A DNA stretch of 64,000 nt from Pseudomonas sp. HS6 (lineage in GTDB: Bacteria; Pseudomonadota; Gammaproteobacteria; Pseudomonadales; Pseudomonadaceae), in contig NZ_CP067412.1 in the NCBI RefSeq assembly GCF_023375815.1, forward strand, positions 2,790,001-2,854,000, given 5' to 3'. The notes under the pieces are model-generated. The model saw nothing but the letters and a program-made list of their open reading frames with translations. It searched no databases and was not told the DNA's origin. Position 1 is the stretch's first letter; every line of letters begins with the position of its first letter. Below, piece by piece: positions 17,543 to 26,681 of this stretch. The translations under genes and the position numbers were made by a program.

Positions 17543-17806
17543 ATGAAAGACGCAATCCGCCTCGGCGACTCCACCACCCACGGTGGCAAAGTCCTCGAAG
17601 CCTTCTCCCGGACCGACCTCAATGGCAAGCCTATAGCCGGAGTCGGTCACAAGGTCAGTTGCCCTTTGTGCAAGGGGATTTTTCCGATTGCCGAGGGCAG
17701 CAGCACCTACACCGTCGATGGCGTGCCCATCGCGCTTGACGGCATGAAAACCGCCTGCGGTGCAGCGTTGATCGCCAGTGGACCCAAAGGGGCTGTGGTC
17801 AGCTGA
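17543..17806 (+). CDS. PAAR-domain spike-tip protein
   Basis: This 87-residue protein is a single PAAR domain that caps the VgrG trimer and sharpens the T6SS spike. The N-terminal RLGDSTTHGGKVL and the C-terminal DGMKTACGAALIASGP are typical, with the His and Cys residues that bind the tip zinc. GGAGTG precedes the start. It probably provides the tip for the upstream VgrG, since the Rhs protein lacks a PAAR domain. High GC returns here, in contrast with the immunity genes. Confidence 0.92.
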   Translation: MKDAIRLGDSTTHGGKVLEAFSRTDLNGKPIAGVGHKVSCPLCKGIFPIAEGSSTYTVDGVPIALDGMKTACGAALIASGPKGAVVS

Positions 17807-17932
17807 ATCCATACCCGTGCATTTCCCATGACGCGGCCTTTTCGGCGCGTTGTTTGAAAAAGACATGCTTCAACCAAAACAGGCTTCACCCCAAAAAAAG
17901 CTCAAAACGCTCCAACATTTAAAGGAATAAAT

Positions 17933-18328
17933 ATGAAGACCGCTTCTTTGATTCTCGCCATGGCAGCCGCTTTCGGCACCTGCACGCTCGTCCACGCCGA
18001 AGGGCAAGACGCCGCCACCCTGAAAGGGATATACGACAACGGCCGCAACATGTCAGGCCTGATCAAAAGCTGTGTCGACAAGGGGTTCCTGAAAGCAGAT
18101 AGCACCGAGAACGCCAACAAGATGGTCGCATTCGTTGGCAACATGCCGGGTGATTTCGACAAGCGTGACGGCGACAAGAGCGAACAGTCTGGCCGTAAAG
18201 GCGATGTGTTCACGGATGGGGAATACAAGAGCCTGGCAAGCAACCTGCCGCCGAACCTCACCCTCAAACAATGGTGCGAACAGGCCGATCAAGGCATGCG
18301 TGAAGGGTTGAAGCGCGTCGGTCTGTAG
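17933..18328 (+). CDS. Small exported protein at the end of the T6SS island
   Basis: This 131-residue protein has a clear signal peptide (MKTASLILAMAAAFGTCTLVHA, cleavage near residue 22). The mature part is about 109 residues, soluble, with cysteines at CVDKGF and QWCEQADQG that could form a disulphide. The family is not recognised. It follows the PAAR gene by 126 bases in the same direction. A periplasmic immunity or accessory role is possible, but nothing in the sequence proves it. Confidence 0.7.
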   Translation: MKTASLILAMAAAFGTCTLVHAEGQDAATLKGIYDNGRNMSGLIKSCVDKGFLKADSTENANKMVAFVGNMPGDFDKRDGDKSEQSGRKGDVFTDGEYKSLASNLPPNLTLKQWCEQADQGMREGLKRVGL

Positions 18329-18556
18329 CCGTCAGCTGATTCAGGGCCGACGGTAACGGCAAGCCGATTGCCGCTGTCGGTCCTGAGGTCAGTTGAACCC
18401 CCTCGATAGACAGACCTAAGCTAATGCAAAAAAGGTATTTGTTCGTCGTTTTTAATATCGTTTAGTTTTGGTTCACAGACGAATCAAAGCATCAAACCGA
18501 CAGACCCCCGATTGCCATGACGGCACACGCTGAATCGATCACAGGCTCTTCAGGTT

Positions 18557-18578
18557 TGATTCACACGGGAGTGAATCA
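18557..18578 (+). promoter_or_regulatory. Hairpin carrying the ribosome site in its loop
   Basis: TGATTCAC (18557-18564) pairs with GTGAATCA (18571-18578), whose last base is the A of the start codon. The loop ACGGGA with the next G supplies the GGGAG ribosome site. The rest of the 249-base gap before the oxygenase holds an imperfect GC hairpin near 18340-18385 and an AT-rich stretch at 18420-18480 that probably contains the promoter. Confidence 0.5.
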
Positions 18579-19630
18579 TGCCGCATACCTCAGATATCAC
18601 CGCATTACCAACCCTTGATCTGTCGCAGCTCGACGGTACGCCGCAGCAGCGCCAGACCTTTCTCGATGACTTGCGCCATGCCGCACGCGACGTCGGTTTT
18701 TTCTACCTGACCGGCCATGGCATCGACGCTGGACTGCTCCAGCAAGTACAAGACCACGCGCGCCAATTCTTCGCCTTGCCTGACAGCGAGAAAACCGCCG
18801 TCGGCATGGTCAATTCCCCGCACTTTCGCGGTTACAACCGCGCCGCTTCGGAGATCACTCGCGGTCAGCCCGATCAGCGTGAACAGTTCGATCTGGGCGC
18901 CGAACGTGAAGTCTTGCCGTTGACGCCGGACAGTCCGCTGTGGGCGCGCCTGCAAGGCCCCAATCAATGGCCCGAAGCGTTGCCGCAACTCAAGCCGTTG
19001 CTGCTCGATTGGCAGCAAGCAATGACCCAAATGTCCTTGCGCCTGTTGCGCGCCTTTGCCAAGGCACTCGCATTGCCGGAAAACGCTTTCGACCAGTTGT
19101 ACGGCGATAAACCCAACGAACACATCAAGCTGATTCGCTATCCCGGGCAGCCCTCGACGGCGAGCAATCAGGGCGTCGGCGCGCACAAGGATTCGGGGTT
19201 CCTCAGCTTCCTGCTGCAAGACCAGCACGCCGGCCTGCAAGTGGAAATCGAAGAGGGTCGCTGGATCGACGCGCTGCCACGGGACAACACCTTGGTGGTC
19301 AACATCGGCGAGTTGCTGGAACTGGCCACCAACGGTTACCTGCGCGCCACGGTGCATCGCGTGGTCTCGCCGCCGGCAGGCAGTGAGCGCTTGTCCATCG
19401 CGTTTTTCCTAGGTGCGCAACTCGACGCGGTGGTGCCGCTGTACCCGCTGCCGGCAGTGTTGCTGCGCGAAGCACGGGGGCCAGCGAGTGATCCGCTCAA
19501 TCCGCTGTTTCGCGATGTCGGCTGGAATTATCTGAAGGGCCGACTGCGCTCCCATCCCGATGTCGCTCAGCGCTTCTATGCCGATGCGTCGAATACTCAG
19601 ACACCGCTTCGCAAGACTGCCAACGCCTGA
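18578..19630 (+). CDS. 2-oxoglutarate/Fe(II) oxygenase, isopenicillin N synthase family
   Basis: This 350-residue enzyme has the N-terminal DIOX_N domain (FLDDLRHAARDVGFFYLTGHG) and a double-stranded beta-helix core. The iron facial triad is seen as the His and Asp of GAHKDSGFLS and the His of ATVHRVVSP, with the oxoglutarate-binding Arg in SERLSIAFF. The substrate is unknown. It heads a run of transporter genes (metQ-like gene 27 bases downstream), so it may release a nutrient such as sulfur from an imported organic compound; this is inference. Confidence 0.88.
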   Translation: MPHTSDITALPTLDLSQLDGTPQQRQTFLDDLRHAARDVGFFYLTGHGIDAGLLQQVQDHARQFFALPDSEKTAVGMVNSPHFRGYNRAASEITRGQPDQREQFDLGAEREVLPLTPDSPLWARLQGPNQWPEALPQLKPLLLDWQQAMTQMSLRLLRAFAKALALPENAFDQLYGDKPNEHIKLIRYPGQPSTASNQGVGAHKDSGFLSFLLQDQHAGLQVEIEEGRWIDALPRDNTLVVNIGELLELATNGYLRATVHRVVSPPAGSERLSIAFFLGAQLDAVVPLYPLPAVLLREARGPASDPLNPLFRDVGWNYLKGRLRSHPDVAQRFYADASNTQTPLRKTANA

Positions 19631-19657
19631 TCCATCACTCGCAAAAGGATTCTTCCC

Positions 19658-20482
19658 ATGTTGAAAAAAGCAGTGTTGAAAAAAGCAGGCTTGACTCTGG
19701 CCGTCCTCGGCGCGCTGGTGACTTCGTTCGGCGCTCAAGCGCTGGAGCCATTACGGGTCGCGGCCGACCCGGTGCCCCACGCGCAGATCCTCGCGTACAT
19801 CCAGAAAATCGATCCGCAACTGAACCTCAAGGTGATCGAAATCCCTCAAGGCGTGAACTCCAACGAGCTGCTGGTGCACGGCGATGTGGACGCCAACTAC
19901 TTCCAGCATCTGCCGTACCTGCAATCCCAGGAAAAGGCCCTCGGCGAAAAACTCGCAGTGGCCGCAACGGTGCACATCGAGCCGCTGGGCATTTACTCTC
20001 ATCGCCACAAAACCTTCGCCCAGGTGCCGGACAAAGGCACGGTCGCCGTGCCGAACAACGTCACCAACCTGAGCCGCGCGCTGTACCTGTTGCAGGACAA
20101 CGGCCTGATCAAGCTCAAGCCCGGTTTCAATGATCCGGCAGCCGATCAGGCAACGCCCAAGGACATCGCCGAAAACCCGAAACACCTGAAGATCCTCGAA
20201 ATCGAATCGCCGCAGCTTCCCCGCGCACTGGACGACGTGGACCTGGCCGTGATCAACGGCAACTACGCGCTGGAGGCCGGTCTCGTACCAGCCAAGGATG
20301 CACTGGGCCTGGAAAAAGCCGAGCACAACCCTTACGCCAACATTCTGGTAACCACGCCCAAACTGGAAAATGATCCGCGCATTCAGCAACTGGCCAAGGA
20401 CCTGACGTCGCCGCAGGTCGCCAAGTACATCGCCGAGAACTTCAAGGGTTCGGTGATCCCGGTGGCGGACGCCAAGCCATGA
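19658..20482 (+). CDS. MetQ/NlpA-family periplasmic binding protein
   Basis: This 274-residue protein resembles D-methionine-binding MetQ, as in [39 protein letters not shown] and the later [16 protein letters not shown]. Unlike classic MetQ lipoproteins there is no lipobox cysteine; the leader ends in FGAQA and looks like a signal-peptidase I site. The first codons contain a direct duplication (LKKAVLKKA). It overlaps the ATPase gene by four bases. The ligand may be methionine or another sulfur compound. Confidence 0.88.
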   Translation: MLKKAVLKKAGLTLAVLGALVTSFGAQALEPLRVAADPVPHAQILAYIQKIDPQLNLKVIEIPQGVNSNELLVHGDVDANYFQHLPYLQSQEKALGEKLAVAATVHIEPLGIYSHRHKTFAQVPDKGTVAVPNNVTNLSRALYLLQDNGLIKLKPGFNDPAADQATPKDIAENPKHLKILEIESPQLPRALDDVDLAVINGNYALEAGLVPAKDALGLEKAEHNPYANILVTTPKLENDPRIQQLAKDLTSPQVAKYIAENFKGSVIPVADAKP

Positions 20483-21279
20483 TTTTCGTCGAGCGGTTGA
20501 GCAAGACTTACCCGTCAGCGTCGACCCCGGCGCTGGATCAGGTATCGCTGAGCATTCCTGATGGCGCCATCTACGGAATTCTCGGGCGCAGCGGCGCGGG
20601 CAAATCGACGTTGCTGCGCTGTCTCAATCTGCTCGAACGCCCGGACTCCGGGCGGATTCTGCTGGACGGCGAGGACCTCACAGCGTTGTCCGATAGCGAA
20701 CTGCGCCGCCAGCGCCAGCGCATCGGCATGATCTTTCAGGGCTTCAATCTGCTGCATTCGCGCAACGTGTTCGACAACATCGCAGTACCGCTGGAAATCG
20801 CCAAAGTCGCCAAACCACAGCGTCATGAACGGGTTCGGGAACTGCTGGATCTGGTGGGTTTGAGCGACAAGGCCGAAGCCTTTCCTTCGCAATTGTCGGG
20901 CGGTCAGAAACAACGGGTCGGGATCGCTCGGGCCTTGGCGGCGCGTCCGGCGTATCTGCTGTCGGACGAAGCTACCAGCGCCCTCGATCCGGAAACCACC
21001 GCGTCGATTCTGGAGCTGTTGCGCGACATCAACCGGCAGCTGGGTTTGACCATTGTGCTGATCACCCACGAGCTGGACGTGGTCAAGTCGATCTGCGATC
21101 ACGCCGCGTCCATGGCCAACGGAAAACTGGTGGAGTCGGGGCCGGTCGCCAGATTGCTGGCCACTCCGGATTCCGCGCTCGGTGCTTTGCTGCGACCCAG
21201 TTGCGGCTTGCCGCTGGGGCATGACGCACCGGGGCTGAGTTTTCTGCGGCAATACGGTGTACGGGCGGCTCACTCATGA
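20479..21279 (+). CDS. MetN-like ABC transporter ATPase
   Basis: This 266-residue ATPase carries Walker [10 protein letters not shown], the signature [15 protein letters not shown] and Walker [14 protein letters not shown]. MetN proteins are usually near 340 residues with a C-terminal ACT-like regulatory domain. Here the protein ends soon after the ATPase core, so substrate trans-inhibition is probably lacking. It overlaps both its binding-protein and permease genes by four bases, which marks a tight operon. Confidence 0.9.
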   Translation: MIFVERLSKTYPSASTPALDQVSLSIPDGAIYGILGRSGAGKSTLLRCLNLLERPDSGRILLDGEDLTALSDSELRRQRQRIGMIFQGFNLLHSRNVFDNIAVPLEIAKVAKPQRHERVRELLDLVGLSDKAEAFPSQLSGGQKQRVGIARALAARPAYLLSDEATSALDPETTASILELLRDINRQLGLTIVLITHELDVVKSICDHAASMANGKLVESGPVARLLATPDSALGALLRPSCGLPLGHDAPGLSFLRQYGVRAAHS

Positions 21280-21947
21280 ACCGCACCGTCGACTGGAATG
21301 AAATCCTGCAACTGGTGCTAAACGCCACCGGCGAGACCTTGTACATGGTGTTGCTCGCCGGGCTTTTCACGCTGTTGATCGGCCTGCCGCTGGGGGTGTT
21401 GCTGTTCATCAGTCGTCGTCAGGGTCTGTACCCATTGCCACGGCTCAATCAGGCACTGGGCGCAGTGATCAACCTCGGTCGGTCGCTGCCGTTTGTGGTG
21501 ATGCTGATTGCCCTGATTCCGCTGACCCGGCTGGTGGTCGGCACCACGCTGGGCAGCACGGCCGCCGTGGTGCCGATTACCATCGGTGCCTTTCCGTTTT
21601 TTGCGCGGATCGTCGAGAACGCCCTGGACGAAGTCGAAAAGGGCCGGATCGAAGCGATCCTCGCCATGGGCGGTGACATCCGCCACGTGGTTTTCAAAGT
21701 GCTGTTGCCCGAAGCGCTGCCAGCCTTGCTAGCAGGCATCACCCTGACGCTGGTGATGCTGATCGGCTTTTCCTCCATGGCCGGGGTTATCGGTGGCGGG
21801 GGATTGGGCGATCTGGCGATCCGCTACGGTTATCAACGGTTTAACAATGAAGTGATGGTCGCCACCGTCGTGGTGCTGGTCATCCTCGTCCAGGGCGTGC
21901 AGAGCCTGGGCGATCGACTGGTGCGATCGCTGGCTCATCGACGTTAA
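21276..21947 (+). CDS. MetI-like ABC transporter permease
   Basis: This 223-residue inner-membrane protein has about five membrane segments. The coupling motif with [25 protein letters not shown] is typical of MetI. The start overlaps the ATPase gene by four bases. Together with the preceding two genes it makes a complete importer. Confidence 0.92.
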   Translation: MNRTVDWNEILQLVLNATGETLYMVLLAGLFTLLIGLPLGVLLFISRRQGLYPLPRLNQALGAVINLGRSLPFVVMLIALIPLTRLVVGTTLGSTAAVVPITIGAFPFFARIVENALDEVEKGRIEAILAMGGDIRHVVFKVLLPEALPALLAGITLTLVMLIGFSSMAGVIGGGGLGDLAIRYGYQRFNNEVMVATVVVLVILVQGVQSLGDRLVRSLAHRR

Positions 21948-21955
21948 GGAATTTT

Positions 21956-23512
21956 ATGAGTGCGCCTGTCGCCGTGGCCTCCGAGCCGCTGATTCGTGTA
22001 CGTGAACTGAGCAAGGCCTTCGGCTCGAACCGCGCGCTGGATCGGGTCAGCCTGGAGATATTTCCTGCCGAAGTCGTGGCGCTGCTCGGCGCGAATGGGG
22101 CGGGCAAGTCGACGCTGGTAAAGGTCCTCGCCGGCAGTCAGTCGGCCGACAGTGGCGAGATTCAGGTCGACGGTCAGCCCCGGCATTTCAACTCGCCGCT
22201 GTCGGCGCGCCGGGTCGGCATCGTTGCGGTTCATCAGCAGATCAACGAGGGCATCGCGCCCGGATTGAGCGTGGCGGAAAACCTGCTGCTCGATGAACTG
22301 TGCCGCCCGGACGGCGATTTCTGGCTCAATCGCAAGCGCCTGCTGGAACGCGCTGCGAACATCGCCGCCGGGCTCGGTCTGGTGCTGCCGCTGGAGCAAC
22401 CGATCGAACACCTCGGCCAGGCTGAACGGCAATTGGTGGTGCTGGCCCGCGCCTTTGCTCTGCAGCCACGGTTGCTGATTCTCGACGAGCCGACAGCCGC
22501 GCTCTCGGATGCCGAAGCGCAGCGCCTGTTCGGTCTGATCGACACGCTGCGCAGCCGTGGCGTGGCGATCGTTTATATCTCCCATCGCCTATCGGATCTG
22601 CAACGGGTGGCGGATCGGGCCATCGTCCTGCGTGACGGGCAACTGGCCGGCGAATTCAGTGCCCGGCAATTGCCTCAGGCGCTGGAAGCCATGCTCGGTC
22701 AGGCGCTGGAGGCGCATGTCTACACGCCGCGAGCGGCGGGGCGCGAAGTGCTGAAGCTGCACGACGTAAAACTGCTGCCACGCACCCGAGCCTTTGACCT
22801 GACCCTGCACGAAGGCGAAGTGGTGGTGCTGACCGGGTTGCTCGGCGCCGGCAAAAGCGAAATCGCCGAAGTGCTGTTCGGGCTGCGAAAACCGCTGTCC
22901 GGATCATTGCAACTGGACGGCGTCGACTGGCAACCAGGCTCGCCCCGACAGGCGATCCAGAGCGGTGTGTACCTCGCCGCCGAAGACCGGGCCAGCCAAT
23001 CGCTGGTCCCGGATTTCTCCCTGCGCCGCACGCTGACCTTGCCGTTTCTCGAACGCTTCACCCGTGGCGGTTTCATCCGCAACCGTGCGGAAGCGGCAGC
23101 GGTCGAGGCGCAAGTCGCGGCGTTGGGGATCAAGACCGCTGGCATTGATGTGCCGATGAGTGCGCTGTCCGGCGGCAATCAACAGAAGGTCGTGCTCGGT
23201 CGCTGGCTACTCGGCGAGGGCAGGGTGTTGATCCTCGATGAGCCGTTTCAGGGCGTTGATGTGCGCGCCCGACGCGAGATCGGTCAACTGCTGCGCGACA
23301 GCGCCGATGGCCGCGCCACGCTGGTGATCTGTTCGGATGTCGATGAAGCGCTGGAAATCGCCGACCGGATCCTGCTGGTACGCGATCACGCCGTGGTGGC
23401 CGAGTATCCGCGTGCCGGCCTGGATCGCGCGACGTTGGTCGCCGCGCTGGCCGGCACTGAACTGGAAAATTCTTTTGTTCAAGCCGCGCCAAGGAGTAGA
23501 GCGAGTGCCTGA
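21956..23512 (+). CDS. Sugar-type (RbsA-like) ABC transporter ATPase, two domains
   Basis: This 518-residue ATPase has two nucleotide-binding domains, as in RbsA/XylG. The first has Walker A GANGAGKST and Walker B LLILDEPTAAL, with a weak signature (LGQAERQLVVLARA). The second has GLLGAGKSE and LSGGNQQKVVLGRWL. It begins eight bases after the metI-like gene, so two ABC systems of different families share one transcript. The substrate cannot be read from the ATPase. Confidence 0.92.
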   Translation: MSAPVAVASEPLIRVRELSKAFGSNRALDRVSLEIFPAEVVALLGANGAGKSTLVKVLAGSQSADSGEIQVDGQPRHFNSPLSARRVGIVAVHQQINEGIAPGLSVAENLLLDELCRPDGDFWLNRKRLLERAANIAAGLGLVLPLEQPIEHLGQAERQLVVLARAFALQPRLLILDEPTAALSDAEAQRLFGLIDTLRSRGVAIVYISHRLSDLQRVADRAIVLRDGQLAGEFSARQLPQALEAMLGQALEAHVYTPRAAGREVLKLHDVKLLPRTRAFDLTLHEGEVVVLTGLLGAGKSEIAEVLFGLRKPLSGSLQLDGVDWQPGSPRQAIQSGVYLAAEDRASQSLVPDFSLRRTLTLPFLERFTRGGFIRNRAEAAAVEAQVAALGIKTAGIDVPMSALSGGNQQKVVLGRWLLGEGRVLILDEPFQGVDVRARREIGQLLRDSADGRATLVICSDVDEALEIADRILLVRDHAVVAEYPRAGLDRATLVAALAGTELENSFVQAAPRSRASA

Positions 23513-24530
23513 TTCGAGTTCCCTGTTGTCCTCCGCCCCAGTGACGTCCGAGCGTTTTGTGCAAGCGCTGATCCGCTACGGCCTGCTGTGGGTGCTGGCA
23601 TTGATCGTGGTGTTTTTCAGTGTCGCGGAACCGGCGTTTCTGCGGGTCGGCAACCTGTTCAGCATCTTGCAGTCGGTGTCGATTGTCGCGCTGCTGGCGC
23701 TCGGCGTGACCCTGACCATGGCGGTCGGCGGGTTGGATCTGTCGATCGGCGCGGTGGCGGCCATGAGCCTGATGATCGCCAGTTACGTGATGGTGGTGCT
23801 CGGTTGGGGCGCGGTGTCGGCGGTGCTGATCAGTCTGGCCGGTGGCGCATTGGTCGGGCTGCTCAACGGCTGGCTGATCGTGAAGATGCGCGTGCCGGAC
23901 ATTCTCGCGACGCTCGGCAGCATGTTCCTGGTGATTGGCGTGCAGTTGATCCCCACGGGCGGACGCTCGATTGCGGTGGGCATGACCCTGCCCAATGGCG
24001 ATGAAGCCGAAGGCGCGTTCAGTGCGCTGTTTCTTGCGTTTGGGCGCGGGCGGCTGTGGGACCTCGTGCCGATTCCGGTGGTGATCACGACGGTGGTCGC
24101 GGTGGCGGTGTGGCTGTTTCTCGAACGCACGCGCATCGGCCGGTTGTTCTATGCGATTGGCGGCAACGAGCAGGCGGCGCGTCTGGCCGGTGCCCCGGTG
24201 CAGCGCTTCAAGTTGCTGGCTTATGTGCTTTCGGCGCTGCTGGCCTCGCTCGGCGGATTGTTGTTGGCGGCGCGGTTGGGGCGCGGTGACGTCAGCTCCG
24301 GCAACGGTCTGGTGCTCGATGCGCTGGGCGCCGCGCTGATCGGTTTTGCCGTGCTCGGGGCGAAGAAGCCCAACGCGTTCGGCACGCTGGTCGGTGCGCT
24401 GCTAGTGGCTTCGTTGCTCAATGGCCTGACCATGCTCAACGCGCCGTATTACGCACAGGATTTCGTCAAGGGACTGGTGCTGGTGCTGGCCCTGATGTTC
24501 ACCTTCGGCCTCGCGCATCGGGCGCGCTGA
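23505..24530 (+). CDS. Sugar-type (RbsC-like) ABC transporter permease
   Basis: This 341-residue membrane protein with about eight to ten helices belongs to the RbsC class, with LGVTLTMAVGGLDLSIGAVAAM and the later FYAIGGNEQAARLAG. The frame is open far upstream inside the ATPase gene. The GTG at 23505 with AAGGAG (23491-23496) is the best start and gives an eight-base overlap. Confidence 0.9.
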   Translation: MPDSSSLLSSAPVTSERFVQALIRYGLLWVLALIVVFFSVAEPAFLRVGNLFSILQSVSIVALLALGVTLTMAVGGLDLSIGAVAAMSLMIASYVMVVLGWGAVSAVLISLAGGALVGLLNGWLIVKMRVPDILATLGSMFLVIGVQLIPTGGRSIAVGMTLPNGDEAEGAFSALFLAFGRGRLWDLVPIPVVITTVVAVAVWLFLERTRIGRLFYAIGGNEQAARLAGAPVQRFKLLAYVLSALLASLGGLLLAARLGRGDVSSGNGLVLDALGAALIGFAVLGAKKPNAFGTLVGALLVASLLNGLTMLNAPYYAQDFVKGLVLVLALMFTFGLAHRAR

Positions 24531-24561
24531 GCCGGTTCATTGATGCTTCAAGGAAAGACCC

Positions 24562-25617
24562 ATGCACGGTTCAATCAAGCAGTTCGCACGTCATTGCCTC
24601 GCCGGGGCGTTGCTCTCGGCGCTGGCGCTTAATGCGCAGGCCAAGGCCTTGCCCGGTGCACCGGCGCCGTTCGATAAAGGTCAGGTACAGATCGCGCTGG
24701 TGGGCTATCTGTTCTCCGGGGATTTCCCCGAAGCCTACCTGCGCGGCGTCGAGAAACAGACCGAAGCGCTGGGCGCCAATCTGCGCGTGTTTGATGCCCG
24801 GCAGCAGGCGGCCAGTCAGGGCGAGATGATCGATCAGGCAGCCGACCTCGGTGTCGATGGCATCATCGTGCAACTGGGCCTGGCGGAAACCCTCAAGGGG
24901 CCGATCGACCGGGCCCTGGCCAAAGGCATCAAGGTCGTCGCGTTCGATGTCGACCTGAACACGCCGCAAGTGACTCAGGTCGAACAGGATCACCACGCGC
25001 TGGCGCGTCTGGCGCTCGATCAAGCGGTGAAGGACAACGGCACCCGCTTCGACGCCGGGTATGTCTACATCAGCGGCTTCACACCGATGGAGCGGCGCGA
25101 CGAAATCTGGAGCCAGGTCAAAGCGAGCAATCCGGGGATCATCGAGAAGGCGCGATTCGGCACGCTCAATCCGCCGATTGCCAACTCGGTGGCTGATCAG
25201 GCGAGCGCCGTGCTGCGGGCCAATCCGGGAATCAGCGTGATTTTCGCACCGTTCGACGAGTTCGCCAAAGGCGCGAAAATCGCCGTGGACGAGGCCGGTC
25301 TGAGCAGCAAGGTGAAGATCTACAGCGCCGACATTTCCACCGCCGATATCCAGATCATGAAAGAACCGGGCAGTGCCTGGGCCGCAACGGCGGCGGTCAA
25401 TCCGCAAGTCGCCGGTGCGATCAGTGTGCGCAGTCTGGCGCTGCTGATCGCGGGGGAAAATCCGGGGCAAAAGGTGCTGGTTCCACCGACCCTGATCACT
25501 CGCCAGCAACTGCTGGATCTGGACGTGAAGAACGTGCGGGATCTGGGGCAGAAACTGCCGTCCTTCGGTGATTCCGCCAATGTGGCGCGGGCACCTTGGA
25601 TTCCCGTGGCGAACTGA
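24562..25617 (+). CDS. Periplasmic sugar-type substrate-binding protein
   Basis: This 351-residue protein has a signal peptide (leader ending LNAQA) and the periplasmic-binding-protein fold of the RbsB/LsrB class, with IALVGYLFSGDFPEAYLRGV, AADLGVDGIIVQLG and VVAFDVDLN. It supplies the ligand-binding part of the RbsABC-like importer. The ligand is unknown; the neighbouring oxygenase and sulfite-oxidase-like genes suggest something other than a plain sugar. Confidence 0.88.
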   Translation: MHGSIKQFARHCLAGALLSALALNAQAKALPGAPAPFDKGQVQIALVGYLFSGDFPEAYLRGVEKQTEALGANLRVFDARQQAASQGEMIDQAADLGVDGIIVQLGLAETLKGPIDRALAKGIKVVAFDVDLNTPQVTQVEQDHHALARLALDQAVKDNGTRFDAGYVYISGFTPMERRDEIWSQVKASNPGIIEKARFGTLNPPIANSVADQASAVLRANPGISVIFAPFDEFAKGAKIAVDEAGLSSKVKIYSADISTADIQIMKEPGSAWAATAAVNPQVAGAISVRSLALLIAGENPGQKVLVPPTLITRQQLLDLDVKNVRDLGQKLPSFGDSANVARAPWIPVAN

Positions 25618-25626
25618 GGGGCAGAC

Positions 25627-26292
25627 ATGCACGACAAGGCTGCGCGTCTGCGCAAAAGCCGTTCGCCGAAAGCCGATGTGGCGCTGGGCGAACGGCTGCC
25701 TCGGGGGCAGGTGCTGACGGAGCGTTTCCCGATCCTGCACGAGGGCGAGGTGCCGACGTATGACCTGGCGACGTGGTCGCTGCGCCTGTTCGGCACCTTG
25801 GCTAACCCGGTCGAGTTGACTTACGCCGATCTGCAGGCGCTGCCGCAACGAGAGCTGCGGTGTGACATCCATTGCGTCACCCGTTGGTCGAAGTTCGACA
25901 CCCGCTGGAGCGGGGTGCACCTGCAGGACCTGTTGCAGGCGCTGGACATTCGTCCGACCTCGTCCTTCGTCATGGCCCACGCCGATCACGATTACCAGAC
26001 CAATCTGCACCTCGATGACCTGCTGCACCCGGACAGCCTGCTGGCCACCCATTACGACGGTCAGCCGCTGACTGCGCAACATGGTTGGCCGCTACGTCTG
26101 GTGGTGGCGGGGCGGTACTTCTGGAAGAGCGCGAAATGGCTGCGCGGGCTCGAATTCACCGATCAGGAACAACCGGGCTTCTGGGAGCGCAACGGCTTTC
26201 ATTTGCACGCCGATCCTTTCATTGAGCAGCGTTTCAGCGGCGATGCGCTGGACATTGCCGAAGATGCCTGGCGGGAAAAGGATTTCGACTGA
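25627..26292 (+). CDS. Sulfite-oxidase-fold molybdopterin-dependent oxidoreductase
   Basis: This 221-residue protein contains the oxidoreductase molybdopterin-binding domain. The conserved cysteine that ligates molybdenum lies in DIHCVTRWSKFDTRWSGV near residue 82, and GWPLRLVVAGRYFWKSAKW follows. It has the short YuiH-like form without a C-terminal dimerisation domain or obvious Tat signal, so it is probably cytoplasmic. It closes the transporter operon nine bases after the binding protein. Electron donor and substrate are unknown. Confidence 0.85.
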   Translation: MHDKAARLRKSRSPKADVALGERLPRGQVLTERFPILHEGEVPTYDLATWSLRLFGTLANPVELTYADLQALPQRELRCDIHCVTRWSKFDTRWSGVHLQDLLQALDIRPTSSFVMAHADHDYQTNLHLDDLLHPDSLLATHYDGQPLTAQHGWPLRLVVAGRYFWKSAKWLRGLEFTDQEQPGFWERNGFHLHADPFIEQRFSGDALDIAEDAWREKDFD

Positions 26293-26681
26293 CGGCATTT
26301 AACTTCGCGCCGAAAAAAAACACAGATTAAGAACGTGCTCTACAACAGTGTGGAGTGCGTTAATGTGCGCGATTAGTTGCTCGTTAGTTTGGTGTTCATG
26401 TTGTTTTGTAAGCACTAGTGTTGCTCAGGCAACACTCCGTTCGTCGGGCATAACCTAAGCGTTATTGGTTCTTTTGCGGCAGGCGACTGCTCGTCTAGGA
26501 TCGGTAAACAGGGGGTTCTACTAACTTTGGGGTTCTTGCGCTCTAACAGTCGATAGTTGTTCAACACACTTCGCTGCCTTTCTGAACATCAAAACTACAG
26601 CAGAAATTACCGTGCACTGATTGCCGACGCTTAATGATTCGGCAGCGGCCGGTTATTAACTGCGATTCAAGGAGCTGTCGC
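26293..26681 (+). promoter_or_regulatory. Intergenic region upstream of TonB receptor with hairpin
   Basis: This 389-base AT-richer gap contains a perfect 8-base stem at 26417-26436 (AGTGTTGC, loop TCAG, GCAACACT), followed by CATAACCTAAGCGTTATTGG near 26449. The hairpin could end the preceding operon or be an operator. The AT-rich run after it is a likely promoter region for the receptor gene. No gene is seen here. Confidence 0.4.
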
